A stretch of 35,490 nucleotides of DNA from Methylotuvimicrobium buryatense 5G (GTDB taxonomy: Bacteria; Pseudomonadota; Gammaproteobacteria; Methylococcales; Methylomonadaceae). The notes below the pieces were generated by a model. It saw only the letters and a list, made by a program, of their open reading frames with translations, did no database searches and was not told the DNA's origin. The stretch's first letter is position 1, and each line of letters begins with the position of its first letter. This document shows positions 23,809 through 32,958 of the stretch, in pieces. The stretch lies in contig NZ_KB455575.1 of the NCBI RefSeq assembly GCF_000341735.1, positions 3,094,679 through 3,130,168 on the forward strand. Reading direction: 5' to 3'. Both the position numbers and the translations under genes were made by a program.

Positions 23809-25659
23809 TCAAAAACCTTTGAAGAAGCCAGCTTCGGCATGTTCGAAGGTCGGGATCAACAGTGACCTGTCCAAATATCGATTACCGCGTTCACACGAAG
23901 TCTCGGCCACGAAAGAGCAGGCATGGCAAGCCGCGGCATGCAGGGTTCTGTCTTTGGCCGGATCATGCTCTGAGCACAACGGATCGGAAGAACAGACTTT
24001 GGCTCGTTCCAAAGCTTGCCTCAGCAGTCGCCCTAGATTCTCGGGTTTACCAAGCTCGACCAAACCACCCAGCGTCCCATCGGAATCGGCTGCAGCCGTG
24101 TAGATCAAAATGCCCGCTTGCGGCATGTCATCGATCATGTCGGCATAGACCCGCTCACGAATACTTGCCGCGTTGTAACCGCACTCCAAAGCCAATTCCC
24201 GGATCAGAATATGCGCAAGGGTATGCAACATCGCGTAGCGAATGCCTGGGTAGTCGCCATCAGGACTCAAATGCCTGGCATTACGCCACCCTCGGTGACC
24301 ACCCAATAATATTTGATCGATGCCGGCAACGGCTTTCTTGCCTTCCCATTCCTTCAATGCCGATTCGTTGAATTGGATGAAGATTCCCTCACCATGAACC
24401 TCGCAAGCAGGCACCCATTCTGGATTAGATCGAGAAAGCGGTGCCATAGACGAATGTTCCTGTCCAATCGATTCATCAGGGGATTCGACGCGAGTGAAAC
24501 CAATCAGTGCATTGACTTCGCGCAAACGTTCCAACAGTAACACTCGACTGATTCTATCCTTGAATCCTTCCGGCACGTCAGTCGGCGTACTCATGAAATG
24601 TGGATAATCGGTAGGTGGATTGGGTGACGACAAGACTTCCCATTCTGGTCCTTTGATGTCTGCTTGTTCGACGACCTGATCGGTACCGTCACGGTGGTGT
24701 TGAATGGCAACCCATACCGTTTCGACTTCATATTTCTCTATGCCTTGCGCCTCGCCACGTTTCTTCAATGCCTTGATCGTACCTTTCAACTCCGACAGGT
24801 CTTCCGTATCGGCAAAGTCTTCCCAATAATCGGTGATGATTTGCTGCAAAGGTGAACCATTCTGCTGAGGAATCGCCAATGCCGACAAGGTCATGGGGAA
24901 CCAGCTGTTGGTGGCACCCAACAAGACTGCTCGAGGAGCTTCCGTGCAGTCATGATCGAACCAATCCAAATGCGGATGTCGTCCACGACAGCCAGGTAAA
25001 TTTTCTCTGCCGGCTTGTCCAAAGGCATGAGCCATGCTTCGAGATGCCGAACAAGTATCGCACTTGACCCAAAGATTTTCGGTTTGTAGTGATGCACCGC
25101 TTTCGAAAAATCGCAGTGTGCCTTTGCATTCGCTGGGACCACCATGCACGAAGTAATGCCAGGGGAAGTCGTCCAAGTGACCGCCGCGACAAGCCAACAG
25201 GAAACGCGCCGGTACAGCATCGGCGTCTTTGGCCTTGTCACTGCCTTTCGAACCAGTGCATCCCTTATGTACGAATTTCGTCAACTCAGGTCGATAGCGA
25301 TTTTCCTTGAGGCCGAACAGGCCGAGATCGTAAGGCGAGAGCAAGCCGCACTTCACGCAACGCAACCATCGTGGAAAAGGACGTACTGGAACTCCGATGT
25401 TGGCCTCGGCCGACCACACGTCGGCGAGTTCACTTTTCGAAAAGGGCGGCATGCGCAGACTCTCGACCTGGTCGCCCAACACCTGCCGTACGGCATTCAA
25501 TAAGCGAGCTTCATGGATGGGCTGACATCTGTCTCGCTCCCAACGGTCGATACCGGACGTTACGACCGATAGATTCGGTAAATCGATCAGGGCACCTGGA
25601 CCATAGGTCCACAACAATTGGCTCGGTCGCACCTCACCAACGGGAGTTTTTTCGCTCAT
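23809..25659 (-). CDS. drmB: DISARM DrmB (DUF1998 protein)
   Basis: A 616-residue protein at the usual DrmB length. It starts with the typical GEVRPSQLLWTYGPGALID. Cys pairs CVKC (101-104) and CDTC (200-203), and HLDDFPW (161-167), point to zinc-binding structure. The DUF1998 region lies at YAMLHTLAHILIRELALEC and near ILIYTAAADSDGTLGGL. A final Cys-rich cluster (CSSDPLCSEHD, CHACSFVAETSCERGN) ends the protein. DrmB forms the DrmAB complex with the DrmA helicase. Its ATG overlaps the drmA stop (ATGA), so the two are translationally coupled. Confidence 0.9.
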   Translation of the reverse strand: MSEKTPVGEVRPSQLLWTYGPGALIDLPNLSVVTSGIDRWERDRCQPIHEARLLNAVRQVLGDQVESLRMPPFSKSELADVWSAEANIGVPVRPFPRWLRCVKCGLLSPYDLGLFGLKENRYRPELTKFVHKGCTGSKGSDKAKDADAVPARFLLACRGGHLDDFPWHYFVHGGPSECKGTLRFFESGASLQTENLWVKCDTCSASRSMAHAFGQAGRENLPGCRGRHPHLDWFDHDCTEAPRAVLLGATNSWFPMTLSALAIPQQNGSPLQQIITDYWEDFADTEDLSELKGTIKALKKRGEAQGIEKYEVETVWVAIQHHRDGTDQVVEQADIKGPEWEVLSSPNPPTDYPHFMSTPTDVPEGFKDRISRVLLLERLREVNALIGFTRVESPDESIGQEHSSMAPLSRSNPEWVPACEVHGEGIFIQFNESALKEWEGKKAVAGIDQILLGGHRGWRNARHLSPDGDYPGIRYAMLHTLAHILIRELALECGYNAASIRERVYADMIDDMPQAGILIYTAAADSDGTLGGLVELGKPENLGRLLRQALERAKVCSSDPLCSEHDPAKDRTLHAAACHACSFVAETSCERGNRYLDRSLLIPTFEHAEAGFFKGF

Positions 25660-28600
25660 CCTTCATCCTCTTCATCTCGTTCCGTAACAGTCGAACGTGG
25701 TCTCCACTCGTACTCGTCTTCCAAGCGAGACGTGTTCATGATCAACCGCACGCCTGGCTCGACTTCCCGCATCGACATTGGCACCGTCCAATTATCCCAG
25801 GCACGAAGACCGGGCGATTTGATCAAGGCCACCGTCGTATCTTTTTGTTGACCACGCTTCTCATAAGCCAAGGTTCGGCCACCCAAACTAGCTTCCTTGG
25901 CCCAATCGTCAGCCCTTGCCTTCAAGCCATCGATCGCGAGCTGTTTCTTGGTGTTGTCCTCGACGTTACCGGCGCGAGCGGCCAATACTTCGATGACCTT
26001 GGTGACCTCAGACTGATTGGCCTGCTCCAAATGACCAGCCCCTACATTGGGACTGAAGGCTTCATGACTCAAACGCATGACACTGAGCATGGCTCCGGTT
26101 AGTCCACGATCCATGGCTCGTGGCGAAAATGGTGTGACCGATTGTGCTTCGACGTGCTTGTAGAATGTCGCGTGATAATGCTCGAAGGTCTCGTAGTGTG
26201 AGAGGTCTCTAGGACGAGCCCAGGTCAGAACAGTACAGACCAGGCCCGGCGATGCCCGTCCGACGCGGCTGGTAGCCTGAATGTACTCTGCCGTACCTTT
26301 TGGCTGACCATTGACGGCCATCAACCCCAATCGATTGACGTCGACTCCGACCGACAGCATATTGGTGGCCAATACCACGTCGATGGCTCTGACGTCACCG
26401 TCTTGCCAACGACAGACGTACTTACCCTTTTCCGCATCATATTCGGTGTTGAATTTGACTTCCAACTGATCAAGATACTTGGGAATGTCCTGGCTGGAAA
26501 CACGCGAGGTCAATTCCCGGATGTTGTTGACGCCACGTTGCCCCAATCCTGGCCGTTTTACCAGACTCATCTGAACACGATAGGATCGAGTCTGCACGTC
26601 GTCCTCGGCCAAACGTTTCATACCACCTAGCTCACGTAAGGAATTGAAATAACCGACCATGGTCATGTAAGGATCGGCAGCCGAACCAAATCGTTCGAAC
26701 AATGTCTGACCAGCCGTCAAGAATGCGGTATAGACGCGTATCAACATGGCCGGTCGAGAACTGCCCGGCGAGCAAACGCCCAAATAGCGGCGTCCCGGAC
26801 GGTCTTGGATTGGACGTTGTATCGAGAAAAAATTGTCCTCCACATCCAAACCATGAGGCGGAAACACGGCAACCTGTCGCATGAACACGTTGTTGACTTG
26901 TTCTCGTGCCTTGCGCACCGTCGCCGTCGACGCAATGATCTTGGGTCGAACGGTCAAACCATCCAATTGCCAGGCGCTCAATTCGTCGACTGCCGTTTCG
27001 TATAAGCCGACCATGGTCCCTAGTGGGCCGCTGATCAAATGAAACTCGTCCTGAATGATCAGATCCGGTGGACGTATGGGCGAAATCGTTTTGACTTTTA
27101 CCGCAGGCAGGCTTTTTTTGGCCTGGTGAGAGCCATGACAATCCGCATCGGGTAACACCAGGCCATGTCTCGGGCATTCCCGATCGGCACGACCAAAAAG
27201 AGTTCGCACTTCGCCACGCCAAGCCATCATCGCGAATTTGTCGACCGTACTGATCATCATCGTCGGTGGGCGATGATAGATTTCTTCGTCGACGACCAGT
27301 ACCGGAATACCAGGATGGGTTCGTTTACTGGATTTTCCTTTGGAGAATTCGCATTGACCTTTCTTGTCGCCACAGTAGATCACGGTCCGCAATGTATCCC
27401 GATCCACTTCGATGTCACGACCGGGTGCGATTTCCGATCCGCACCAGGGGCAACTGGTCAACTGCGCCGGCGACGCTAGTCCAGTCGTATTTTGACCAGG
27501 GTTTCGTCTCGCCTCGATGGCACGATGGCTGTCCTGGGTGGTGCCTGGCGTAACCTTGTTGCCAACCCATAGACCAATGGTAAAGGGTTCCTTGCCCAAC
27601 GATTCGTCACCCTTGTCCAACGCTTCCCGCCGTAATACGTCCATCGCACAAATCAGCGTCGTGGCACGTTGGAATTGCTGCAAAGTCAACAAACGCAAGG
27701 TATAACGCATGATCACAGCCAAACCGCGCGAACTATCATAACCACCCAAATTGGGTTGCATGCGGCGTATGGCCATGGTGAAAGCAGCCACTCCCAAATA
27801 GGCCTCGGTCTTACCGCCACCGGTCGGAAACCACAGCAAGTCGGCGTAGGCTTCGACGGGACGGGTTCGACCCTGATGCTTGGGGTCGGTCAGTGACGGT
27901 ATGGACAACAACAAGAAGGCGAGCTGAAATGGCCGCCAACTTCGATTCCCAGATATGTCGGTACTTGCCAAGGAAAGGTCTTCCTTACGCCGCATGGCCA
28001 GGGAATAAATACTCCGCACCCTTTGCGTCGCCATCGCCCGATTGGCAAACCGAAACGCAGCCAACGCCTTGTCATTGGTTTCCAAAGTGTCGATACCCTG
28101 TCTAAGGCGAACCAACACCTCGTGGCACCGATCCAATGTTTGATGGGCTTGATGGTCATGCCCGATTACATCCTGACCGATACGGACACGCTGTTCGTGA
28201 ATCCATTCAGCATAATCGTCGGTCAACACACGCAAAGCGAGCGACAATTCCGATTTTTCGAGGGTGGCCAGAGTGTGCATGTCCAGCCAACCGTTTTCCA
28301 GCATTTTTCGCATTGCTGAACGATCGGCGGGATCTTCTCCTGGTGTTTCCGTCACTGCTACCTCGTATTGGGGCATGATCACGGTGCGAATCTCGGTGGC
28401 CAGCGTCACGTCGTCACTCAGATTGGCATGGACAGCGACACCATGGCCTACGCTAAATTCGACCCGATTTCGGTAGATCATTTCCAATGCCTCGCGCTCG
28501 GGATCCATGCCGTTGGCATCCAACATGGGGCGGCGACGAAAGATAGCTCGATTGGAAGACTTGGGGGCGGCACGGATGATCATTTCAGGCTGAAACAGCC

Positions 28601-29699
28601 AAGCCGAATCGCGATTGGTTTCTGGTTCCACTTGAGCATTGACCAGAAACAGTGTCACCAAACGATCGCCATTGGCATTGGGTGCGCGAATCGAGCCCTG
28701 AATCCTGACCTCCGGTTGCTCCGGGTCGGGAGCCTGATGGGCAATGGTTCCCGTGGTCAACGGTAGTATCAACTTGCCACCACAGGGTATGCGCTGCCAG
28801 ACTTTGGCTCTGACTTCTTCTTGTTCCACCCGCACGACGTTGCCGTCCGCATCACGCACCTTGCGGTTGATGACTTTTGTTTGCCCACCATCTTCGCCGG
28901 ACAAACGTTCGTAACGTCCGAAACCGACATCGACCTCTATGGCCGACGCATCGCCCGTGACGCAAAACGTGAAGCCCATGCTGGAAGGTATCAACGACTG
29001 ATTGCTGCTGGCATCGATTTCATCGGTGGAATCCGATTCGGGTTCGACACGCCCCGTCGTACCAGCAAACTCGGCGCCGGGTTCGTGTTGGCCGGGTAGC
29101 GATGTATCTACAGACTCTTCCTCGTCTTCATCGACGAGTGATCCTTCCCAGTTTTCAGTGTCAGTCGGCGCTTGTCTGGGGGCCAATTTGCCGACCAGAT
29201 AACGATCACGAACACTCATGTCGACGATTTTTTCATGTGGTCCATCTGCCGGTCCCAGAAGATCGTCCATTACCGCCAGTTGCAGTAATTCCCGGATATA
29301 AGCGCGTTCCCGAGCGCCTTCACCGCTGCCGATGACAGGGATGTCTTCCAGACGGGTTTTCAAGACATTCGTCATTCCTTCGATGAAATCGGTCCATTGC
29401 AAACGTCCTACCGTGCCCGACCCAGGTAAGGAAAAGGACGTATCGGTCAACGGTATCTTTTCATCTAGTACCAACGATCTATCGAAATACAAGGTCGTGG
29501 TCTCGAGGTCGGAACGAATCCGCATGATCCTGGCTACTTTCGTGATGACCTGCGAATCGTCGACGATCAACAGCCAATCGTCTTCATAGATGGATCGATA
29601 CAGGGATCGTTCGCCATCAAGAAGTAGAACGTAGGGTGCCAAGATCGGGTCGACGGCAAGTCCTTTGTCTACTGCGATCCACGCGTTTATTTCAGTCAT
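25656..29699 (-). CDS. drmA: DISARM DrmA, superfamily 2 helicase
   Basis: A 1347-residue helicase, near the family's usual length. The first ~600 residues are the DrmA-specific N-terminal region. Walker A FPTGGGKT lies at 624-631, a zinc-like cluster (CPWC ~750, CGDKKGQC ~776) follows, motif II is DEFH (884-887), motif III is STAT (924-927), motif V is ATNMLSVGVD (~1111), and motif VI is QATSRVGR (1141-1148). In class 1 DISARM, DrmA and DrmB load at 5'-overhang DNA and are needed for phage restriction. It begins 61 bp after the RT-nitrilase gene and overlaps drmB by four bases. All motifs look intact. Confidence 0.92.
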   Translation of the reverse strand: MTEINAWIAVDKGLAVDPILAPYVLLLDGERSLYRSIYEDDWLLIVDDSQVITKVARIMRIRSDLETTTLYFDRSLVLDEKIPLTDTSFSLPGSGTVGRLQWTDFIEGMTNVLKTRLEDIPVIGSGEGARERAYIRELLQLAVMDDLLGPADGPHEKIVDMSVRDRYLVGKLAPRQAPTDTENWEGSLVDEDEEESVDTSLPGQHEPGAEFAGTTGRVEPESDSTDEIDASSNQSLIPSSMGFTFCVTGDASAIEVDVGFGRYERLSGEDGGQTKVINRKVRDADGNVVRVEQEEVRAKVWQRIPCGGKLILPLTTGTIAHQAPDPEQPEVRIQGSIRAPNANGDRLVTLFLVNAQVEPETNRDSAWLFQPEMIIRAAPKSSNRAIFRRRPMLDANGMDPEREALEMIYRNRVEFSVGHGVAVHANLSDDVTLATEIRTVIMPQYEVAVTETPGEDPADRSAMRKMLENGWLDMHTLATLEKSELSLALRVLTDDYAEWIHEQRVRIGQDVIGHDHQAHQTLDRCHEVLVRLRQGIDTLETNDKALAAFRFANRAMATQRVRSIYSLAMRRKEDLSLASTDISGNRSWRPFQLAFLLLSIPSLTDPKHQGRTRPVEAYADLLWFPTGGGKTEAYLGVAAFTMAIRRMQPNLGGYDSSRGLAVIMRYTLRLLTLQQFQRATTLICAMDVLRREALDKGDESLGKEPFTIGLWVGNKVTPGTTQDSHRAIEARRNPGQNTTGLASPAQLTSCPWCGSEIAPGRDIEVDRDTLRTVIYCGDKKGQCEFSKGKSSKRTHPGIPVLVVDEEIYHRPPTMMISTVDKFAMMAWRGEVRTLFGRADRECPRHGLVLPDADCHGSHQAKKSLPAVKVKTISPIRPPDLIIQDEFHLISGPLGTMVGLYETAVDELSAWQLDGLTVRPKIIASTATVRKAREQVNNVFMRQVAVFPPHGLDVEDNFFSIQRPIQDRPGRRYLGVCSPGSSRPAMLIRVYTAFLTAGQTLFERFGSAADPYMTMVGYFNSLRELGGMKRLAEDDVQTRSYRVQMSLVKRPGLGQRGVNNIRELTSRVSSQDIPKYLDQLEVKFNTEYDAEKGKYVCRWQDGDVRAIDVVLATNMLSVGVDVNRLGLMAVNGQPKGTAEYIQATSRVGRASPGLVCTVLTWARPRDLSHYETFEHYHATFYKHVEAQSVTPFSPRAMDRGLTGAMLSVMRLSHEAFSPNVGAGHLEQANQSEVTKVIEVLAARAGNVEDNTKKQLAIDGLKARADDWAKEASLGGRTLAYEKRGQQKDTTVALIKSPGLRAWDNWTVPMSMREVEPGVRLIMNTSRLEDEYEWRPRSTVTERDEEDEG

Positions 29700-29760
29700 T
29701 CAATTTTTCCATTTAAAGTCGTGATTTTTGAAGAAGTGCATCCAATATGGTCCGAGTCAT

Positions 29761-32700
29761 TCACTTAGGCGTAGTACGTCTCGCCGGAGACAAATCGAAT
29801 CCTTCCGGCACTGGTTTATAAGGGTCATCTTCACATGGCCAGCGTTTCTCACGGCTTTGAAACGCTCTCAAGTTCTCAATGTCGAGCTCGACGACGACTA
29901 GATGCTCGTTTTTGCCACCTCGCAATCGGCACAGATCTCTTTCATGATGAACTTTGGCTGGAACTCGAACCCTGCTATCGCCATACTTCCTGTTATTTAC
30001 CAACGCAATGTGAGCATGAACATCCAAGCTGGCAGATTCGACGAGTGCCGAAAACGTTTCCAAATCCTGATTCCAAGAAAGAACCATCATGCAATCGACA
30101 TAACCCTGAAAATATTTGCGATAAGAAATGTTTTGCAGCTCCGAGCAAACCAACACCCCGAAATGAAAGCCAGCGTGGTCGTATATCGGTTTTGGTCGAT
30201 AGCGGAGTCCCTCGGTCCATTTTCGACCAAATAGCTTCAACAACATTTGATCTTCTCCGGGTGCAGGCAAGCATTTGGGCTGACGTATCTGTACCGAAGT
30301 GGGAAAGCCCAATCGATCATCCATCAAAACCAAAACGGCCTCGCTATGAATCGAGTCCAAAGCCCCGATTTGATAGTCCAGTCCTGCAATCAGACTGATG
30401 TTCGCGTCTCGTAGCATCCCCGAAACGGTATCTATCCATCTTTCGGGTAGAGAAAGCTCTGGAAGTAACAAATGGGTAGGCTTTGGATAGGCAGAAATGG
30501 TCGCATTGACGATTCTTTCGATGCGGGCATATCTCTGAGGAGAAATGTCAGGGCGTCCCTTGGCTGCGGCGATATAGCTGTCGTCATTGGTCAATAAGCT
30601 ACTGATACCCAATTTGATGAGGGGCTTACTTTTCGTCCCGAGCTTCGCAAACCTTTTTTCCTGATTGGTATTTTCACTTTCAGAAATGGTGGGTGGATGG
30701 ACATCGAATCCGAGTAGATTGCCCCATACCCATATACCACGCATGGCTCGGGTATATTTGGCCCAAGCCTTGGCTGGGTTTTGGACACCGTCGCCAAAGA
30801 TAGTTTGTTCAGGAAGAAACAGCGGTATCTCTTGGGTAGAATAAGGCCGAGTTGGAAACAAGTATGGTAATAAAGAGACGTCTTTCCCTGGTTTTCCTCT
30901 CCCGGAACAGCGACCGTTGACTCTATTGACCCCTGAAGCACTTGGAATGGATGATTCATCAAGGAAATCACGTAAATCATCTTCGAAATCATACAGTCCA
31001 TGTAACTGGGTTTCGTCGACAACCGACGGGCGTTGTCTCGTCGCGTCTCGGCGTAAGTGATCTTTATAGGCCGTTTTTGCCCAATCCGCTTCTCTCAACG
31101 AAATCGACAACCTTTCGATTTGTTTAGTATCAGTACCCAAGCCAACTTTTTCACATACGGATAGCGCTGTTTCCGAAAGAGGTCTGATTCCTCCTTTTCG
31201 TTGGCTCCATCGCAGTGACCGAGTCAAGGCATCGGCACTCAGTTTTCGTACGGCATCCTCTAAACCTTCCCATATTTGTTCGATATTTCCGGAGGCCTTA
31301 TGACCATTGATCTTTATTGGAACCTCTTGAGTATGCTTCCTGAGCGTTCGAAGAGACGTAAAAACGGCATCCAATAATTTCGAAGCCTCTACCCAATCCA
31401 TCAAGGCAACGGCCAAAGACAAAAGTCTTGGCAAATAATCAATGTGGTCAAGGATCTTATCTGGGCGCAGAATGTGACTATGAGCGAACTCATAGAATTT
31501 GATGCGTTCGTCTTTCCAATCGTCGGATCGCAAATCTCTAGCAAACATTTCCACGGCACGAAGTTGGATGGACCAACCCAAGCGACGAACCGACAAACCA
31601 TCGGCACGACGCAATGTATCGGCTTCTTCGGATGGATGCGCGGCGGCCGTCAATATCTTGGCAGAAGACATGGATTCCAATCCTTTCAAAGATGGCATCA
31701 ATCGTCGCTCGCTGGATACACTACGAATCTGTGTTTCGATGTTGTCGAGTAAATCCAGTCCCGCTTGCCCTTGTAAGAAAAAGGCTTTTTGTTTGTTCTT
31801 CTGTAACGTTAGTTTCGTTGCGCCTTGAAAACCGCCAGGCAGTTTCAGCTCGATTTCTTCCGTATTACTGGCATCTTCCGGAAAACACTCGGTTCGTTTT
31901 GAAATGAAGTCCAAAAGAGCACTGGTACTTCTAAGATGGCCTGGGTCACGAAGTACCAAAAAAATATCATCGACGTATCGTCCGTAGTAAATGGGGGTCA
32001 ATCCCTGTTCTATATCGCGATCCAATGAGATCAACAATGCATTCGAAACGATCCGGGATATGGACAATCCTATTGGTAAGCCACCAATTTCGATGTCTTC
32101 AGATGAACACCCCATTTCGATGAGTTTTTGAGCCGTAAGTTTTGACCAGCCAATAAGGGCTTTGACGAATGCCTTGGTAAAGTCCAATTCCCAAGCATCG
32201 AGTTCGATGCCTGCCGATGCTAGAAAACGCTTCTTGCTGATGAAAGAAGGATCGATTTGATGATAGTAACTGGTGAAATCCATTGAGATGGCCACGACCG
32301 ATCGATCTCCTTCCAATTCCTCACGGATCGCATTCATTCCTCGTTCGCGCCACTTTCTATACAACCCGAAATACGGCATGAATGAGCCGATAGTCTCCAG
32401 GTGATAACGGCCTACATTGGTTTCAATTTCTTTGGGATCAGGTCGGTAACGGCGAAGTCTCGCACCATACGTGGATTTGGACAAAACAGTGTCATATTTG
32501 TGACCGATCAGATTGATCCAAAGCGCCGACATCACATGCATTTCGACCGGGAATTCGCCAACGAGCCTGAATTCTGGTGTGATTTCTTTGGCATTGCGAA
32601 GAAACTCAAAAGCCCTCGTCGAATCAGAAAAAAAGCAGTGTCCGCCCAATTCCGCCTTCTTATCTTCCCTGCCTTCCTTGTCTTTTTTGGGTTCGATTCC

Positions 32701-32943
32701 CAGTTTTTTGGCGGTAACACCAGGTGTCCCGATGTTTTCGATCAAAATGCTTTTGGCTTTCCCTGCGTGCAAGCGATCTAACAACTTGGACAAGTTTTCA
32801 GGCAGGTTGGACTCGTATTCGGCAAATTGACTGGCAATACAAATGGATCGTTCGAAATAGCAATCAGCCTTGGCTTTTCGATAGGCATAGAACAGGTCTT
32901 TCAATTCGATATCTAACCACGATTCCCGCATTTTCATTTCCAT
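29761..32943 (-). CDS. Reverse transcriptase-nitrilase fusion (DRT1/UG1-like)
   Basis: A 1060-residue protein. The RT core is complete: motif A AISMDFTSYYHQID (Asp222), motif B GGLPIGLS (287-294), motif C YVDD (323-326) and a motif D-like LTLQKNKQKAF. A helical middle part (~450-780) follows. The C-terminal domain resembles the nitrilase superfamily with the triad Glu829 (LLLPELSLP), Lys890 (QPKCLPAP) and Cys933 (GVLVCSELQ). This architecture is that of defence-associated RTs of the UG1 (DRT1) or related nitrilase groups. It sits inside the DISARM operon, 15 bp after the drmMI stop and 61 bp before drmA. The start may be the first, third or fifth codon (three Met), with GGAA before the last. 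Confidence 0.88.
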   Translation of the reverse strand: MEMKMRESWLDIELKDLFYAYRKAKADCYFERSICIASQFAEYESNLPENLSKLLDRLHAGKAKSILIENIGTPGVTAKKLGIEPKKDKEGREDKKAELGGHCFFSDSTRAFEFLRNAKEITPEFRLVGEFPVEMHVMSALWINLIGHKYDTVLSKSTYGARLRRYRPDPKEIETNVGRYHLETIGSFMPYFGLYRKWRERGMNAIREELEGDRSVVAISMDFTSYYHQIDPSFISKKRFLASAGIELDAWELDFTKAFVKALIGWSKLTAQKLIEMGCSSEDIEIGGLPIGLSISRIVSNALLISLDRDIEQGLTPIYYGRYVDDIFLVLRDPGHLRSTSALLDFISKRTECFPEDASNTEEIELKLPGGFQGATKLTLQKNKQKAFFLQGQAGLDLLDNIETQIRSVSSERRLMPSLKGLESMSSAKILTAAAHPSEEADTLRRADGLSVRRLGWSIQLRAVEMFARDLRSDDWKDERIKFYEFAHSHILRPDKILDHIDYLPRLLSLAVALMDWVEASKLLDAVFTSLRTLRKHTQEVPIKINGHKASGNIEQIWEGLEDAVRKLSADALTRSLRWSQRKGGIRPLSETALSVCEKVGLGTDTKQIERLSISLREADWAKTAYKDHLRRDATRQRPSVVDETQLHGLYDFEDDLRDFLDESSIPSASGVNRVNGRCSGRGKPGKDVSLLPYLFPTRPYSTQEIPLFLPEQTIFGDGVQNPAKAWAKYTRAMRGIWVWGNLLGFDVHPPTISESENTNQEKRFAKLGTKSKPLIKLGISSLLTNDDSYIAAAKGRPDISPQRYARIERIVNATISAYPKPTHLLLPELSLPERWIDTVSGMLRDANISLIAGLDYQIGALDSIHSEAVLVLMDDRLGFPTSVQIRQPKCLPAPGEDQMLLKLFGRKWTEGLRYRPKPIYDHAGFHFGVLVCSELQNISYRKYFQGYVDCMMVLSWNQDLETFSALVESASLDVHAHIALVNNRKYGDSRVRVPAKVHHERDLCRLRGGKNEHLVVVELDIENLRAFQSREKRWPCEDDPYKPVPEGFDLSPARRTTPK

Positions 32944-32958
32944 GGGCGTCTATCCATA

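Noticed and set aside
25371-26102. 243-codon ORF on the plus strand
   Set aside because: Spans the drmA/drmB junction in antisense and shows no family features.
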